From Candidatus Saccharimonadota bacterium (GTDB taxonomy: Bacteria > Patescibacteriota > Saccharimonadia > Saccharimonadales > Saccharimonadaceae), in contig WRLC01000004.1 of the NCBI GenBank assembly GCA_009777795.1, positions 22,110 through 86,109 on the forward strand: a stretch of 64,000 nt of DNA, in the 5' to 3' direction. Both the position numbers and the translations under genes were made by a program. Position 1 is the stretch's first letter. Each line of letters starts with the position of its first letter. Under the pieces are notes generated by a model. It had not been told where the DNA came from. It made no database searches and worked only from the letters and a program-made list of their open reading frames with translations. Below are positions 19,151 through 29,308 of the stretch, in pieces.

Positions 19151-20922
19151 ATGAGGATAAGGGCTACAAGCAGGGCAGAGACGCGCCAAAGAGTTGGGGG
19201 GGGGGTCTTTCTAGGCTGGCTGTTGCCGTACTTCTAGCCTCCACTTTTGCCATTTTCACCGGCCTCCTCGCCGACTCCTTCCGTCCCACTCGCGCCGACG
19301 ACGGCCTTTCAAACACCATTCTTATCAACAACGTCATCGGCTCGCTCAGCCTCACCTCCCTCACCGATTCCACCTGCCCCAATTACGACGCCCCCAGCTC
19401 CACCCTCGAGTTCGCCAGCCGCGGCAATCGCATTGTTGCCGATTGTATCACCTACCTCATCTCTACCGACGGCGATTACGGCTACACCGCCACCATCGTC
19501 GGCCCAGAAGACGCCAGCCTCTCGACCTCCGACGACCTCCACCACATCACCCCCATCTCTGGCACCATCGAGTCTCCCGCCACTTTCACCGCCCAAACCA
19601 CCGGCGGCGCTTGGGGTTTCGCCATTCCCAGCTCCCAAGTCCACGGTCTCCCTACCGGCTTCGACTCTACCTACACCCGCCTTGACACCACCAACACCAC
19701 CAACACCGCCAAATACGCCGCCCTCCCCACCACTCCCACCACCTTCTCCCAAACCACTACCTCCACCACTACCGACGACATTTATAATATCTTTTTTGCC
19801 ATTGCCGCCGGCCCCGCCATGCCCGCCGGCGAATATCAGGGCACCATTACCGTCTCCGCCATTGTCAACATGTCGCCACCTCCCTCTATCAGCAGCGTTT
19901 CACCCAGCACCGGCCTAACAACCGGTGGCACCACCATCACTATCAGCGGTCTTTATTTCTCCTCTGGCTCCAATAACTTAGTTCTCTCCGTCGCCCTTGG
20001 CGACTATCCTTGCACTGACATTACCGTCATCAATCCTACTACTCTTACCTGCATCACATCGCCCGCTAGCCCCGGCGCCCAAGATGTTGTCATCACCACC
20101 ATCAGCGGCACCGCCACTCTTGCCGCTGGCTTTACTTACCTAACTATCGCCCAAACTGGCGACCCAATCCAAACCATCACGGCCGTTAACTGCCCAACGA
20201 CCAGAACACGAGCGACCGATGCTAGAGACGGCAATACTTACTGGGTGAGGAAGATACCCGGCACAGGTGCTGGTGGGACTGACCTTTGTTGGATGGAAAC
20301 TAATCTAGCTTACGCTGGCGGCGGCTCTGACATTTACGGCGACACCTTACCTCCTTTTACCCAAGGCATTGGTGCCAATATCGCTAGTGGACAGGCTTGC
20401 TATGGCGATGGCGTCTCCATGGCCGCTAATCCCACTGCTCGTTGCTACTGGAACCCAGTCGGCAGCAACGTAACTTCCGGCACGACCGACCCAAGCACCA
20501 GCACCAACGGCACAGGGCAATATGGCTACCTCTATAACTGGTGCACCGCCATGGCCGGACAGTCCGCCGCCTGCCAAACAACCACCGCCACCCAACCAGA
20601 CCCTAGCGTTAGTATCTGTCCATCTGGTTGGCGCTTACCTACTGGAGAGGCGACTACTGGAGAGTTTACACTACTTAATAATGCCATCAATGGCGGCTCA
20701 ACCTCCAGCTCAGCAGGCTTACTCACTAACGGCCTTTATATGAACGCCGGCGCCTTCTACAATGGCTCCTCCCTCGTTCAGGGCTCAGGCGGCTTCTATT
20801 GGTCTTCTACCGTTGCCAGTGTCTCCAGTGCCTTAAGCCTGTACTTCTACAGCTCCAATGTCGATCTTGCGAACGTGCGCAGCAAGGGTTACGGCTTCTC
20901 CGTCCGCTGCGTCGCCCCCTAA
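19151..20922 (+). CDS. FISUMP locus 1: secreted protein with IPT/TIG domain and one FISUMP domain; frame-disrupted at G10 (OFF as assembled)
   Basis: ATG 19151 ...GTT-GGG GGG GGG GTC..TAG; +1 G joins SRLAVAVLLASTFAIFTGLLADSFRP... to the long ORF; PPSISSVSPSTGLTTGGTTITISG; CWMETNLAYAGGG..YGYLYNWC..CPSGWRLPTG. Confidence 0.75.
19196..19205 (+). repeat. Poly-G tract G10 (locus 1)
   Basis: caaagagtt-GGGGGGGGGG-tcttt. Confidence 0.95.
20746..20922 (+). other. Candidate DGR variable repeat, locus 1 (177 bp)
   Basis: Ungapped alignment with other VRs; variable NNC/NNT codons. Confidence 0.65.
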
Positions 20923-21011
20923 CCCCTTGGCACACCTAAATACTTGCGCAAAGAAGAAACGCACGAGGATGGACTTTCGTACATTTCGTGCGCTTCGACA
21001 CCACCATTATA

Positions 21012-21363
21012 TCAAACATCTTTCACTATGTCAATAATCTGGCGACGCTTGGTTATTAGCTTAACTTCTGATATTCCGTCGATAAACTTCAGTTTCGCCC
21101 TTATCTCACGTTCCACAGCTCTATCAGGTAGCCCCTTAATCCTATAAGTATCAAAGACAATTTTATCCGATTGCCTCTTCGCCCGCCGCAGATTTTGCTC
21201 TACTATCGACATCTTCTTACCGTTTGGGGCTTTAAACTCCCACAGCTCCCCGTTTAGAAGGCAATCCGCAGAACTTTCGCCAAACCTTTCGCTCCTTTCG
21301 CGAAACTCAACATAAAACCCCAGCCTTATATCCCAGCCCTTCTCCTTTTTTGACTTGTCTCAT
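21012..21363 (-). pseudogene. CdiA-C-like tRNase-fold ORF (copy 2), frameshifted at A6
   Basis: MRQVKK|EKGWDIRLGFYVEFRERSERFGESSADCLLNGELWEFKAPNGKKMSIVEQNLRRAKRQSDKIVFDTYRIKG...VKLITKRRQIIDIV; one fewer A at 21346-21351 restores the frame. Confidence 0.5.
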
Positions 21364-21416
21364 ATCTCCATCCTATCACATCTGTCCCTCAAAACATATT
21401 ACTCACGCTAAAACCC

Positions 21417-21445
21417 TTGCATCCCCAAACCGCCTATGCTAATAT
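21417..21445 (+). promoter_or_regulatory. Family promoter, FISUMP locus 2
   Basis: TTGCAT-ccccaaaccgcctatgc-TAATAT. Confidence 0.75.
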
Positions 21446-21481
21446 ATATAATATATAGTAAGGATAAGGGAGATAAGGGCG

Positions 21482-23106
21482 ATGATTAAAATAAAAATGC
21501 ACCAAAGAGTTGGGGGGGGGGTTATTCAAAGCTTGACTTAATCCAAATCGCCCGCCGCATATCCACCGCGACCCTAGCAGTCGCGGCTTTTTCAATCTTA
21601 AGCGCCCTTATCACCAATTCCTTCCATCCCACCCACGCCCAAGACACCCAAATAATCGCCAGCTTCGGCTCTGGCTCCCTTCAGCTAACCGATAGCGCTT
21701 GTGCTCCCAGCCCCGACCAACCCGCCTACGACCCAGCCAATAACACCCTTAGTATGAGCGGCCTCGCTGGCAGCATCGTCAGCAACTGTATGAATCTTAC
21801 CGTTAGTATTAGCAGCACTTGGGGCTATACTTTGACTATCGCCGGGCCGGATGACGGCAACCTGACGCTCGCTAACCAAGCCATCACTGCCACAACTGGC
21901 ACTATTGAGACCCCCACAACCTTCGCCAGCCAAACCACTGGTGGTGCTTGGGGCTTCGCTATCCCAAGCGGCCAACTGCAGGGTACTGTCCTAACCGGTG
22001 GCGACCTGCCTAATGGCTTCGACTCTAGCTATAGCGTGCTCGGCCCCTCTAACCAGACCAATACCGCCAATTACGCCGCCGTCCCCACCATCGCCACACC
22101 TGTTTCTACGACCGAGGCAGCTAGCAGCACTGCCGATAGCTACGACATCTTCTTTGCCGCCTCAGCTGGTGCCTATATGCCAACCGGCTCTTATACCGGT
22201 ATCGTGACGATTTCGGCCTTTGGCAACGGTGCGCCAATGCCTACCGAAGCCCCTACCGGCGCCCCACTCCAACGCATCACGCTTGATGGTACGCCCGGCA
22301 ACTACTATTGCCCCACCACTCGCACTCGTGTCATTGACGCCCGCGACGGCAACACCTACTGGGTCCGTCGCATCAACGGCACCCAAGCCGGCGGCGGCGA
22401 CCTTTGCTGGATGGAGACTAATCTTGCTTATGCTGGTGGAGGGAATAATGCTTATGGTGATGCTTTGCCTCCTTTTACCCAAGGCATTGGCGCCAATATC
22501 GCTAGCGGCCAAGCTTGCTATGGCAATAACGCAACAATGGCAGCCAATCCAACCACCATGTGCTATTGGATACCACTGAATGCCAACCCAACGTCCGGCA
22601 GTACTGACCCATCCGGAGCAACTAATGGCGGGGTAGGCATCAACAATACTACAGCCGACACGAGGCCCACCAGCACCCGAGCTCAGTTCGGCTACCTCTA
22701 CAGTTGGTGTACCGCAATGGCCGGGCAACCAGAGGCCTGCCAAATTACGGCAGCAACTCAACCAGACCCGAACATTAGTATTTGCCCAAGTGGTTGGAGA
22801 CTACCTACAGGCACGGCAACAACTGGTGAATTCACATTATTAAATAACACAATTAATGGTGGGGCAACGAATAACCCAAACAGCAATCCGCCGGGCGTTG
22901 GGCTATTTGCGCAGGGCTTGTACCTTTACGCCGGATACTTCAACAATGGCTCGTTCTACAATCAGGGCTCAAACGGCCTCTATTGGTCTTCTACCGTTAA
23001 CAGTGCCACCGATGCCTTCAGACTGACCTTCAGCAGCTCCAATGTCAATCCTGCGTTCGCGGGCAGTAAGGGCGCCGGCTTCTCTGTTCGCTGTGTCGCC
23101 CCCTAA
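21482..23106 (+). CDS. FISUMP locus 2: secreted FISUMP-domain protein; frame-disrupted at G10 (OFF as assembled)
   Basis: MIKIKMHQRVGGG|VIQSLT* at G10; G11 gives ...GGGGYSKLDLIQIARRISTATLAVAAFSILSALITNSFHPTHAQ... Confidence 0.8.
21512..21521 (+). repeat. Poly-G tract G10 (locus 2)
   Basis: agagtt-G10-ttattc. Confidence 0.95.
22930..23106 (+). other. Candidate DGR variable repeat, locus 2 (177 bp)
   Basis: See DGR finding. Confidence 0.75.
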
Positions 23107-23120
23107 ACGAAAGGAACCTC

Positions 23121-23405
23121 ATGCAAAACCAATCACCAAAACATAAACTCTCCCGCATCCTCCAAATCACCAACTGGTCTCATGACCGCCTAGCTGATAT
23201 GCTCGATATTAGCAATGGCACACTAAGACGCTGGCTCAAAGGCCGCACTATCAAGCACCCTAAGTACATTGCCCACATTGACTGGCTCTATTCTGATATA
23301 GTCGAACCTCTCGAATGCGAAATCCTCACCCGCTCCAACCGGGCAGAGAAGCGCCTCCTCCAGTCCCGCGCCTCCCGCATCCCCGACCCAACCTCCTGCC
23401 ACTAA
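23121..23405 (+). CDS. Small HTH-type protein
   Basis: KLSRILQITNWSHDRLADMLDISNGTLRRWLKGR, XRE-like helix-turn-helix. Confidence 0.55.
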   Translation: MQNQSPKHKLSRILQITNWSHDRLADMLDISNGTLRRWLKGRTIKHPKYIAHIDWLYSDIVEPLECEILTRSNRAEKRLLQSRASRIPDPTSCH

Positions 23406-23450
23406 CCACCAGCAATATGTTTCCGCCCCCACCTATGATAAAATGCCCTT

Positions 23451-23834
23451 ATGCGAAAGATTGACGTTCTCATCCCCCACGGCTATAAGCCACCTAAGAA
23501 AGACATTGACGCCGCTTGGATTTTGGCAAAATACCACAAAACCACCATCAACATCCTCCGCCCAGTTAATAAATATAAGGTCAAGACCCCAGACTTCTTC
23601 TTCAACAACGTCTACTTCGAACTCAAACTTCTAACCAGCTCCCAAGTGCGCCAACTCCTCGTCTTGCTCACTGAGGCCAAAGAGCAGGCCGACAACATCA
23701 TTATTGATATTCGTAAAACTAAAATTACCGAAAAGCGAGCCACCGAAGTCTGCCAAGAGTTCCTGCGTAAGCACAAGAAATATCGAGTATCACTTATTAC
23801 CTCGGCCGACAAGATACTTGACATCAAAGCCTAG
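23451..23834 (+). CDS. CdiA C-terminal tRNase-fold-like single-domain protein (copy 3)
   Basis: KVKTPDFFFNNVYFELKLL...AKEQADNIIIDIRKTKIT...VSLITSADKILDIKA. Confidence 0.6.
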   Translation: MRKIDVLIPHGYKPPKKDIDAAWILAKYHKTTINILRPVNKYKVKTPDFFFNNVYFELKLLTSSQVRQLLVLLTEAKEQADNIIIDIRKTKITEKRATEVCQEFLRKHKKYRVSLITSADKILDIKA

Positions 23835-23845
23835 CTCATATATAA
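23817..23845 (+). promoter_or_regulatory. Consensus promoter overlapping the 3' end of the 23451 ORF
   Basis: TTGACA-N17-TATAAT (ttgaca tcaaagcctagctcata tataat). Confidence 0.75.
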
Positions 23846-23851
23846 TATAAT

Positions 23852-23942
23852 TGCAGAGTGACCGCGCGACCGTATCGGGGGCGAAAGGAGTACTCTCAAC
23901 ATTATAGAAGCCCTCGCAGGAAGCAACGCGAGGGTTTCATCT
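23852..23942 (+). ncRNA. Candidate small RNA (~90 nt)
   Basis: Consensus promoter just upstream; hairpin AGAGTgAC..GTACTCT; ends at CCCTCGCaggaagcaaCGCGAGGGTTTC. Confidence 0.5.
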
Positions 23943-23946
23943 ATCT

Positions 23947-25260
23947 CTAACCCTTCCGCTGCAAAAACTTGATGATTGGTAGTAGCAACATCACCGCCAT
24001 CCCCGCCGCAAAACCATTATTATATAAGTTCAGCCCGCCATGCACCAGCCCCACATACGGCACCAGCGCCTGATGCAAAAAGCCCGCCACCACCCCCCAG
24101 CCCGCACCATAATTTTTACTTAGTGGCGCGAGGCAGGTCGAAAATATCGCCCCCACCAAAAACGCCGGACTATTAAACGCCTTGCCCGTCATCGCCATAC
24201 TCACCACCGCCGCCAACATCGCCCCCGCCATCGCCGGCAGGGCATGCCTTAGCGACTTGCCAAACGCCCCAAACCCCACCACCGGCATAATCGCCCCCAG
24301 CACCGGCCCCGAATACTCGCCCCCCACCATCGCCATAAACCCAAGCATCGCAAAGCCCATCAGCCCCATCGCTTGGTATGCCTTCTCCTCGTAGCGCCGA
24401 TAATAATCATTGTCCGGCGCGTCAATATCCACCAGCTCGCCCAGCGACAAATTTCGCCCCATCGACAAAAGCCCACAGAGCGTAAAATAAACCGCCACCA
24501 CCGCCAGAAAAATCGTCAACTCCGTATTATGCCCGCTGCTCCAAATTTGCGCCGCCTCAAAGCTAATCCCCACTAGCCGCATCAAAGCAAACAACCCCAT
24601 CCCCAAAATCCCCGCCGAAAATCCCACGTTGTACAAATTATTTCCCTCATGCACTTTCGCCATCGCCTCCGCCACCGGCTTTATCACGAATCCGATTAAC
24701 AGCCCCACCGCCACCCCTAGCACTAACCCCAGCGTCCAATGACCCACACCTGCCATCTGCCCCACCGCCGGCGCCAAGCAAGTCCCCAGCACTACCGGCA
24801 ACACCACATCTCGGTAGGGCTTCTTCATAAATTTACTGTACAGCAGCCCGCCCAACAATATCGGCGCCATATTCAGCGGATTCTTGCCAAAGAACGCAAA
24901 CCCCGCCACCAACCCCAGCGCCCCCATCGTCAGCCCCGTCGGCCGCTGCCCCGACATCTTCAACACCCCCACCGCCAGCAGCCCTGCCAAACCCACATTC
25001 ACCAGCGCCGCCCCCAGCCCCCCGACCGCGATATAATCCGTCACCAACACCCCCGGCGCCACCACAATCGCCCAGAGCCCCCGCCCGATTTCCCCCGGCG
25101 TCGCCCAGCAAAACCCCTGCACAATAAACAACCCAAACAACACCCCCCACACCTTATACGGATCGGTCAGAAACCGCCCCTGCAGCCACCCTTTCGCCCG
25201 CTGCCATGCCCTCATAGTAATAATTAGTATAGTAGTGTATAATATATATGTCAACAACAA
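23947..25260 (-). CDS. DUF1576-like polytopic membrane protein
   Basis: Two related membrane halves with NLYNVGFSAGILGMG / NLYNNGFAAGMAVM. Confidence 0.75.
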   Translation of the reverse strand: MLLTYILYTTILIITMRAWQRAKGWLQGRFLTDPYKVWGVLFGLFIVQGFCWATPGEIGRGLWAIVVAPGVLVTDYIAVGGLGAALVNVGLAGLLAVGVLKMSGQRPTGLTMGALGLVAGFAFFGKNPLNMAPILLGGLLYSKFMKKPYRDVVLPVVLGTCLAPAVGQMAGVGHWTLGLVLGVAVGLLIGFVIKPVAEAMAKVHEGNNLYNVGFSAGILGMGLFALMRLVGISFEAAQIWSSGHNTELTIFLAVVAVYFTLCGLLSMGRNLSLGELVDIDAPDNDYYRRYEEKAYQAMGLMGFAMLGFMAMVGGEYSGPVLGAIMPVVGFGAFGKSLRHALPAMAGAMLAAVVSMAMTGKAFNSPAFLVGAIFSTCLAPLSKNYGAGWGVVAGFLHQALVPYVGLVHGGLNLYNNGFAAGMAVMLLLPIIKFLQRKG

Positions 25261-25278
25261 ATCAAGAAAGGAAGTCGC

Positions 25279-27036
25279 ATGGACGCACTACAAGCTACCC
25301 GCCACACTTTGGCGCATATTTTAGCATTGGCGCTCCAGACGACGTACCCCGGCAAAGTCAAATTCGGCACCGGCCCCGCCACCGAAAACGGCTTTTATTA
25401 CGACGTCCATTTTGACGGCATCGACTTTAGTGCCGACAACCTCCCCGCCATCGAGGCCGCGATGACCAAAATCGTCCAGCAAGACCTCGAGATTAAATTC
25501 TTTGACCTCTCCATCGCCGATGCCATCAAATGGGCTAAAGAAGCCGGCCAAACCTACAAGGCCGAGCTCATCAACGACCTCAAAACCGAGGGCGAGAAAA
25601 CCGTCCACTTCTACCAAATCGGCGATTTCGTCGACTTATGCAAGGGCCCCCACCTCACCCGCACCAGCCAAGTCCCGCTCGGCAGCTTCGCGCTCGACAA
25701 AGTCGGCGGTGCCTACTGGCGAGCCGACGAAACCCGCGACCAAATGACCCGCGTCAGCGGCATCGCCTTCGCCGACGCTAACTTACTCCAAGAGTATCAG
25801 ACCATGTTAACAGAGGCCGAGAAGCGCGATCACCGCAAACTTGGCCGCGAGCTCGACCTCTTCACCATGAGCCCGCTAGTCGGCGCCGGCCTGCCCATGT
25901 TCACCCCCCGCGGCACCATTTTGCGCGACTTACTCACCGACTATTCCCTCAGCCTCCGCAAAAAACACGGCTACCAAAAAATCTGGACCCCCCACATCAC
26001 CAAAACCGACCTCTTCAAAGTCTCCGGGCACTGGGACAAATTCGGCGACGAGCTCTTCCTCGTCCAAAGCCAAGAAACTTCCGACCAATTCGCCATGAAG
26101 CCGATGAACTGCCCCCACCAAATCCAAATCTACGCCTCCCGCCCCCGCACCTACCGCGACCTACCGATTCGCTACATGGAGTCCACCACCGACTACCGCG
26201 ACGAGAAAAAGGGCGAGCTCGGCGGCCTCTCCCGCGTCCGCGCCCTGACCCAAGATGACTCCCACGTCTTCCTCCGCGAAAGCCAAATCAAAGACGAAGT
26301 CGGCACCCTCGTCAAAGTCGTCCACGAATTATACAACCAACTTGGTATGTCTCGCCTCCGCGCCCGCCTCTCTTATCGCGACGATGGCGGCGGCTACCTC
26401 GGCGACCCCGCTCTCTGGGAAAAGGCCCAAAAGTTCATCAAAGAACTCGCCGTCGAAAACCAGCTCGACTACTTCGAGGCCGAGGGCGAGGCCGCTTTCT
26501 ACGGGCCGAAAATCGACTTCATGGCCAAAGACGCCATCGGTCGCGAGCACCAAGTCGCCACCATCCAGATTGATTTCTTCATGGCTGGCCGCTTTGGTCT
26601 CGAGTTCACCAACGAGCAGGGCAGGAAAGAGACCCCCGTCATGCTCCACCACGCCACCCTCGGTTCCATCGAGCGCTTCCTTTCCGTTTTTATCGAGCAT
26701 ACCGCCGGGCACTTCCCATTCTGGTGCGCGCCCGAGCAAGTCCGCCTCATCACCGTCAATCAAGATGCCAATGACTACGCCAAAGAAATCGCCGCCGTTC
26801 TCGAAAAGACCACTCTCGAGCAGCCAATCCGCCATAACGACCTCCGCTTCACTCTCGACCTCGCCAAAGACAACCTTTCCAAAAAAATCAAACGCGCCGC
26901 CGAGCTCAAAATCCCCGTTCTCATCATTGCCGGCCCGCGCGACGCCGCCGCCCAGCAACTTACTCTACGAGTAAACTCCGAGGAAACCACCATTCCGCTC
27001 GCCAAACTCGCCGATTTTATCCGGGAAGTTAATTAG
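25279..27036 (+). CDS. thrS: Threonyl-tRNA synthetase
   Basis: FYYDVHFDG, PMNCPHQIQIYASRPRTYRDLPIR, RDAAAQQLTLR. Confidence 0.96.
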   Translation: MDALQATRHTLAHILALALQTTYPGKVKFGTGPATENGFYYDVHFDGIDFSADNLPAIEAAMTKIVQQDLEIKFFDLSIADAIKWAKEAGQTYKAELINDLKTEGEKTVHFYQIGDFVDLCKGPHLTRTSQVPLGSFALDKVGGAYWRADETRDQMTRVSGIAFADANLLQEYQTMLTEAEKRDHRKLGRELDLFTMSPLVGAGLPMFTPRGTILRDLLTDYSLSLRKKHGYQKIWTPHITKTDLFKVSGHWDKFGDELFLVQSQETSDQFAMKPMNCPHQIQIYASRPRTYRDLPIRYMESTTDYRDEKKGELGGLSRVRALTQDDSHVFLRESQIKDEVGTLVKVVHELYNQLGMSRLRARLSYRDDGGGYLGDPALWEKAQKFIKELAVENQLDYFEAEGEAAFYGPKIDFMAKDAIGREHQVATIQIDFFMAGRFGLEFTNEQGRKETPVMLHHATLGSIERFLSVFIEHTAGHFPFWCAPEQVRLITVNQDANDYAKEIAAVLEKTTLEQPIRHNDLRFTLDLAKDNLSKKIKRAAELKIPVLIIAGPRDAAAQQLTLRVNSEETTIPLAKLADFIREVN

Positions 27037-27046
27037 GAGCTAGCGG

Positions 27047-28027
27047 GTGGCGATTCTCTTCAGTTTCCTCATCACCATCGCCGGCCTCATCCTGCTTGCC
27101 AAAATGACCGGCATTTTTGTCGACGGCGCCTCTAGTATCGCCAAGCACCTCCGCGTCTCGGCCACCGTCATCGGCCTCACCGTCGTCGCCTTTGGCACCA
27201 GCGCCCCCGAATTTTTCATCTCCCTCACCGCCCGCTTTTCCGAAACCGGCAGCACCGACATCGCCATGGGCAACATCATCGGCGCCGGCATCATCCGCAT
27301 CCTCCTCATCCTTGGCATGACGGCCGTCATCCGCCCCATCCGCGTCGAAAATTCCGTCACCAAGCGCGAGCTGCCCCTCCTCGTCCTCGCCACCTGCGCC
27401 TTCGCCGCCACTTTCCTCGACACTTTTTTAAACGACGCTCCCGTCAACACCTTCTCCCGCTCCGACGCCCTGATGATGCTCTTGATTTTCGGCATTTTCA
27501 TTTTCTACCTCAAGAGCATCGTCCAGCACCGCCGCCTCGTCCAGTCGGCCGACACTGTTGACGCCGTTGCCGACGTCAAACTTTCCAAAGGCCGCGCCAT
27601 CTTCGCCATCGTCGGCGGTCTCACCGGCCTGCTCATCGGCGCCCACCTCACCGTCGCTGGCGCCAGCGCTGTCGCCGGTGGTCTCGGCCTTAGCCAGCGC
27701 GTCATCGCCCTCACTATCGTTAGCATCGGCACCAGCCTACCCGAACTCCTCGTCGCCATCGTCGCCGCCCGCCGCCGCGAAAGCGCCCTCGCCGTCGGCA
27801 GCATCATTGGCGCCTGCATCTTCGACATCGGTTTTGTCATCGCCCTACCAACCCTGATTTTCGGTGGCTTCTCGGTCGCTGGCTTCAGTTATGTCGACCT
27901 CGCCGTCCTCCTCCTCGCCGTCCTCCTCCTCACTTTTTTCGCCAATTCCGACCGCCGCATCAAACGCTCCGAAGGCCTCGCCATGCTCTCGATTTTCGCT
28001 ATCTACATGCTCTACTTGATTTTTTAG
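27047..28027 (+). CDS. CaCA-family Na+/Ca2+ antiporter (YrbG-like)
   Basis: Repeated VVAFGTSAPEFFISLTA / IVSIGTSLPELLVAI alpha motifs. Confidence 0.92.
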   Translation: MAILFSFLITIAGLILLAKMTGIFVDGASSIAKHLRVSATVIGLTVVAFGTSAPEFFISLTARFSETGSTDIAMGNIIGAGIIRILLILGMTAVIRPIRVENSVTKRELPLLVLATCAFAATFLDTFLNDAPVNTFSRSDALMMLLIFGIFIFYLKSIVQHRRLVQSADTVDAVADVKLSKGRAIFAIVGGLTGLLIGAHLTVAGASAVAGGLGLSQRVIALTIVSIGTSLPELLVAIVAARRRESALAVGSIIGACIFDIGFVIALPTLIFGGFSVAGFSYVDLAVLLLAVLLLTFFANSDRRIKRSEGLAMLSIFAIYMLYLIF

Positions 28028-28052
28028 CCCCGGTCATATATAATATATCTAC

Positions 28053-28129
28053 GGGCTCGTGGTATAGTGGTCTAGTACGCCTCCCTGTCACGGAGGAAAT
28101 CGCCGGTTCAAATCCGGTCGGGCCCGCCA
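28053..28129 (+). tRNA. tRNA-Asp(GTC)
   Basis: CCTCC-CTGTCAC-GGAGG; encoded CCA. Confidence 0.95.
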
Positions 28130-28144
28130 AACTACTGGCGGCGT

Positions 28145-28220
28145 GCCGTCTTAGCTCAGTTGGTAGAGCGGCGCATTCGTAACGCGCAGGCCACCAGTTC
28201 AATCCTGGTAGACGGCTCCA
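28145..28220 (+). tRNA. tRNA-Thr(CGT)
   Basis: GCGCA-TTCGTAA-CGCGC; encoded CCA. Confidence 0.93.
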
Positions 28221-28238
28221 ATGTGATATAATATATAT

Positions 28239-29276
28239 ATGAAATTGTTTGAAAAACTCCCGGGGGGCAAAAAAAGAAAGCTCGAGGACGGCATCGTCAC
28301 CAACGCCACGCTCGACGAGCACCGCGAAGTCCTGCTCAAAAGCGCCAACAAATTCAAATACCAAGTCCAATACGAAAAGCATAAAGTCATTATCAACACC
28401 ATTATTATTGTCGTCCTCCTTTTGGCCAGCGCCATCACACTCGGTTGGTACAGCCTCTACGTCGCCCGCATCGAAAACAACGCCGCCTTCCTCATCTCCC
28501 GCGTCGCCCCACTCCCCGTCGCCAATATCGCCGGCCAAAATGTCCGCTATTCCGACTATCTCGCCCAATACCTCGCCAGCGTCAATGTCGTCGAACGCCA
28601 AGAAGGCACCATCCCCCGCGACGAAGACGGCGACTCCCAGCGCGAGCACTACCGCCAAAGCGCCATGGCCAATTCCATTCTTGACTCCTATGCCCTCAAA
28701 CTCGCCCGCGAGCTTAACATCCGTGTCAGCCGCGCCGAGATTGACGACGCCCTCGCCGAGCGCCGCCGCATTGGCGAGCATGCCGTTAGCGAAACCGACT
28801 TCGAGCGCATCATCCGCGACAGCTACGGCCTTAGCCTCGGCGAGTACACCCGCGCCTTTGTCGAGTTGCCGCTCTATCGCCAAAAGGTCGCCGAAGCCAT
28901 CGACACCCAAGCCCGCGCCGCCATCGACGAGCTCCGCACCCGCCTAGCCGACGACGGCAGCAACTTTGAAACCGTCGCCGAATCTCTCGCCGACGACACC
29001 CGCATCCGGGTTGGCGGCACCAGCAGTGGCAACGCCGTTGACATGCTCAGCCTCGATGGTGGCCGCGCCATGGTCGCCAACGCTCAGGAGGTCGGCCAAG
29101 TTTCCGCCCCCTTTGTCAGCCGCGCTGGCGATGGCTTCTATATTGTCAAAACCACCGCCAAGACCCGCGACGGCCGCGTCGAATACCTCTCATTTTTCGT
29201 CGCCTTCACCGAGCTTGAGGCCCGCGTCGAGCAGCACCAAGCCGATGGCCACGTCAAAATCTTCATCAACATCTAA
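28239..29276 (+). CDS. SurA/PpiC-type membrane-anchored peptidyl-prolyl isomerase
   Basis: Single TM, SurA-N-like helices, C-terminal parvulin-like ...VSAPFVSRAGDGFYIVKTTAK. Confidence 0.75.
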   Translation: MKLFEKLPGGKKRKLEDGIVTNATLDEHREVLLKSANKFKYQVQYEKHKVIINTIIIVVLLLASAITLGWYSLYVARIENNAAFLISRVAPLPVANIAGQNVRYSDYLAQYLASVNVVERQEGTIPRDEDGDSQREHYRQSAMANSILDSYALKLARELNIRVSRAEIDDALAERRRIGEHAVSETDFERIIRDSYGLSLGEYTRAFVELPLYRQKVAEAIDTQARAAIDELRTRLADDGSNFETVAESLADDTRIRVGGTSSGNAVDMLSLDGGRAMVANAQEVGQVSAPFVSRAGDGFYIVKTTAKTRDGRVEYLSFFVAFTELEARVEQHQADGHVKIFINI

Positions 29277-29308
29277 CATTCCGCCCGGCGGTATGCTATA
29301 ATATATAT

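Noticed and set aside
23852-23942. 4.5S SRP RNA
   Set aside because: AGGAAGCA is present but the hallmark GGTCAGG..GGAAGGAAGCAGCC apical structure is not.
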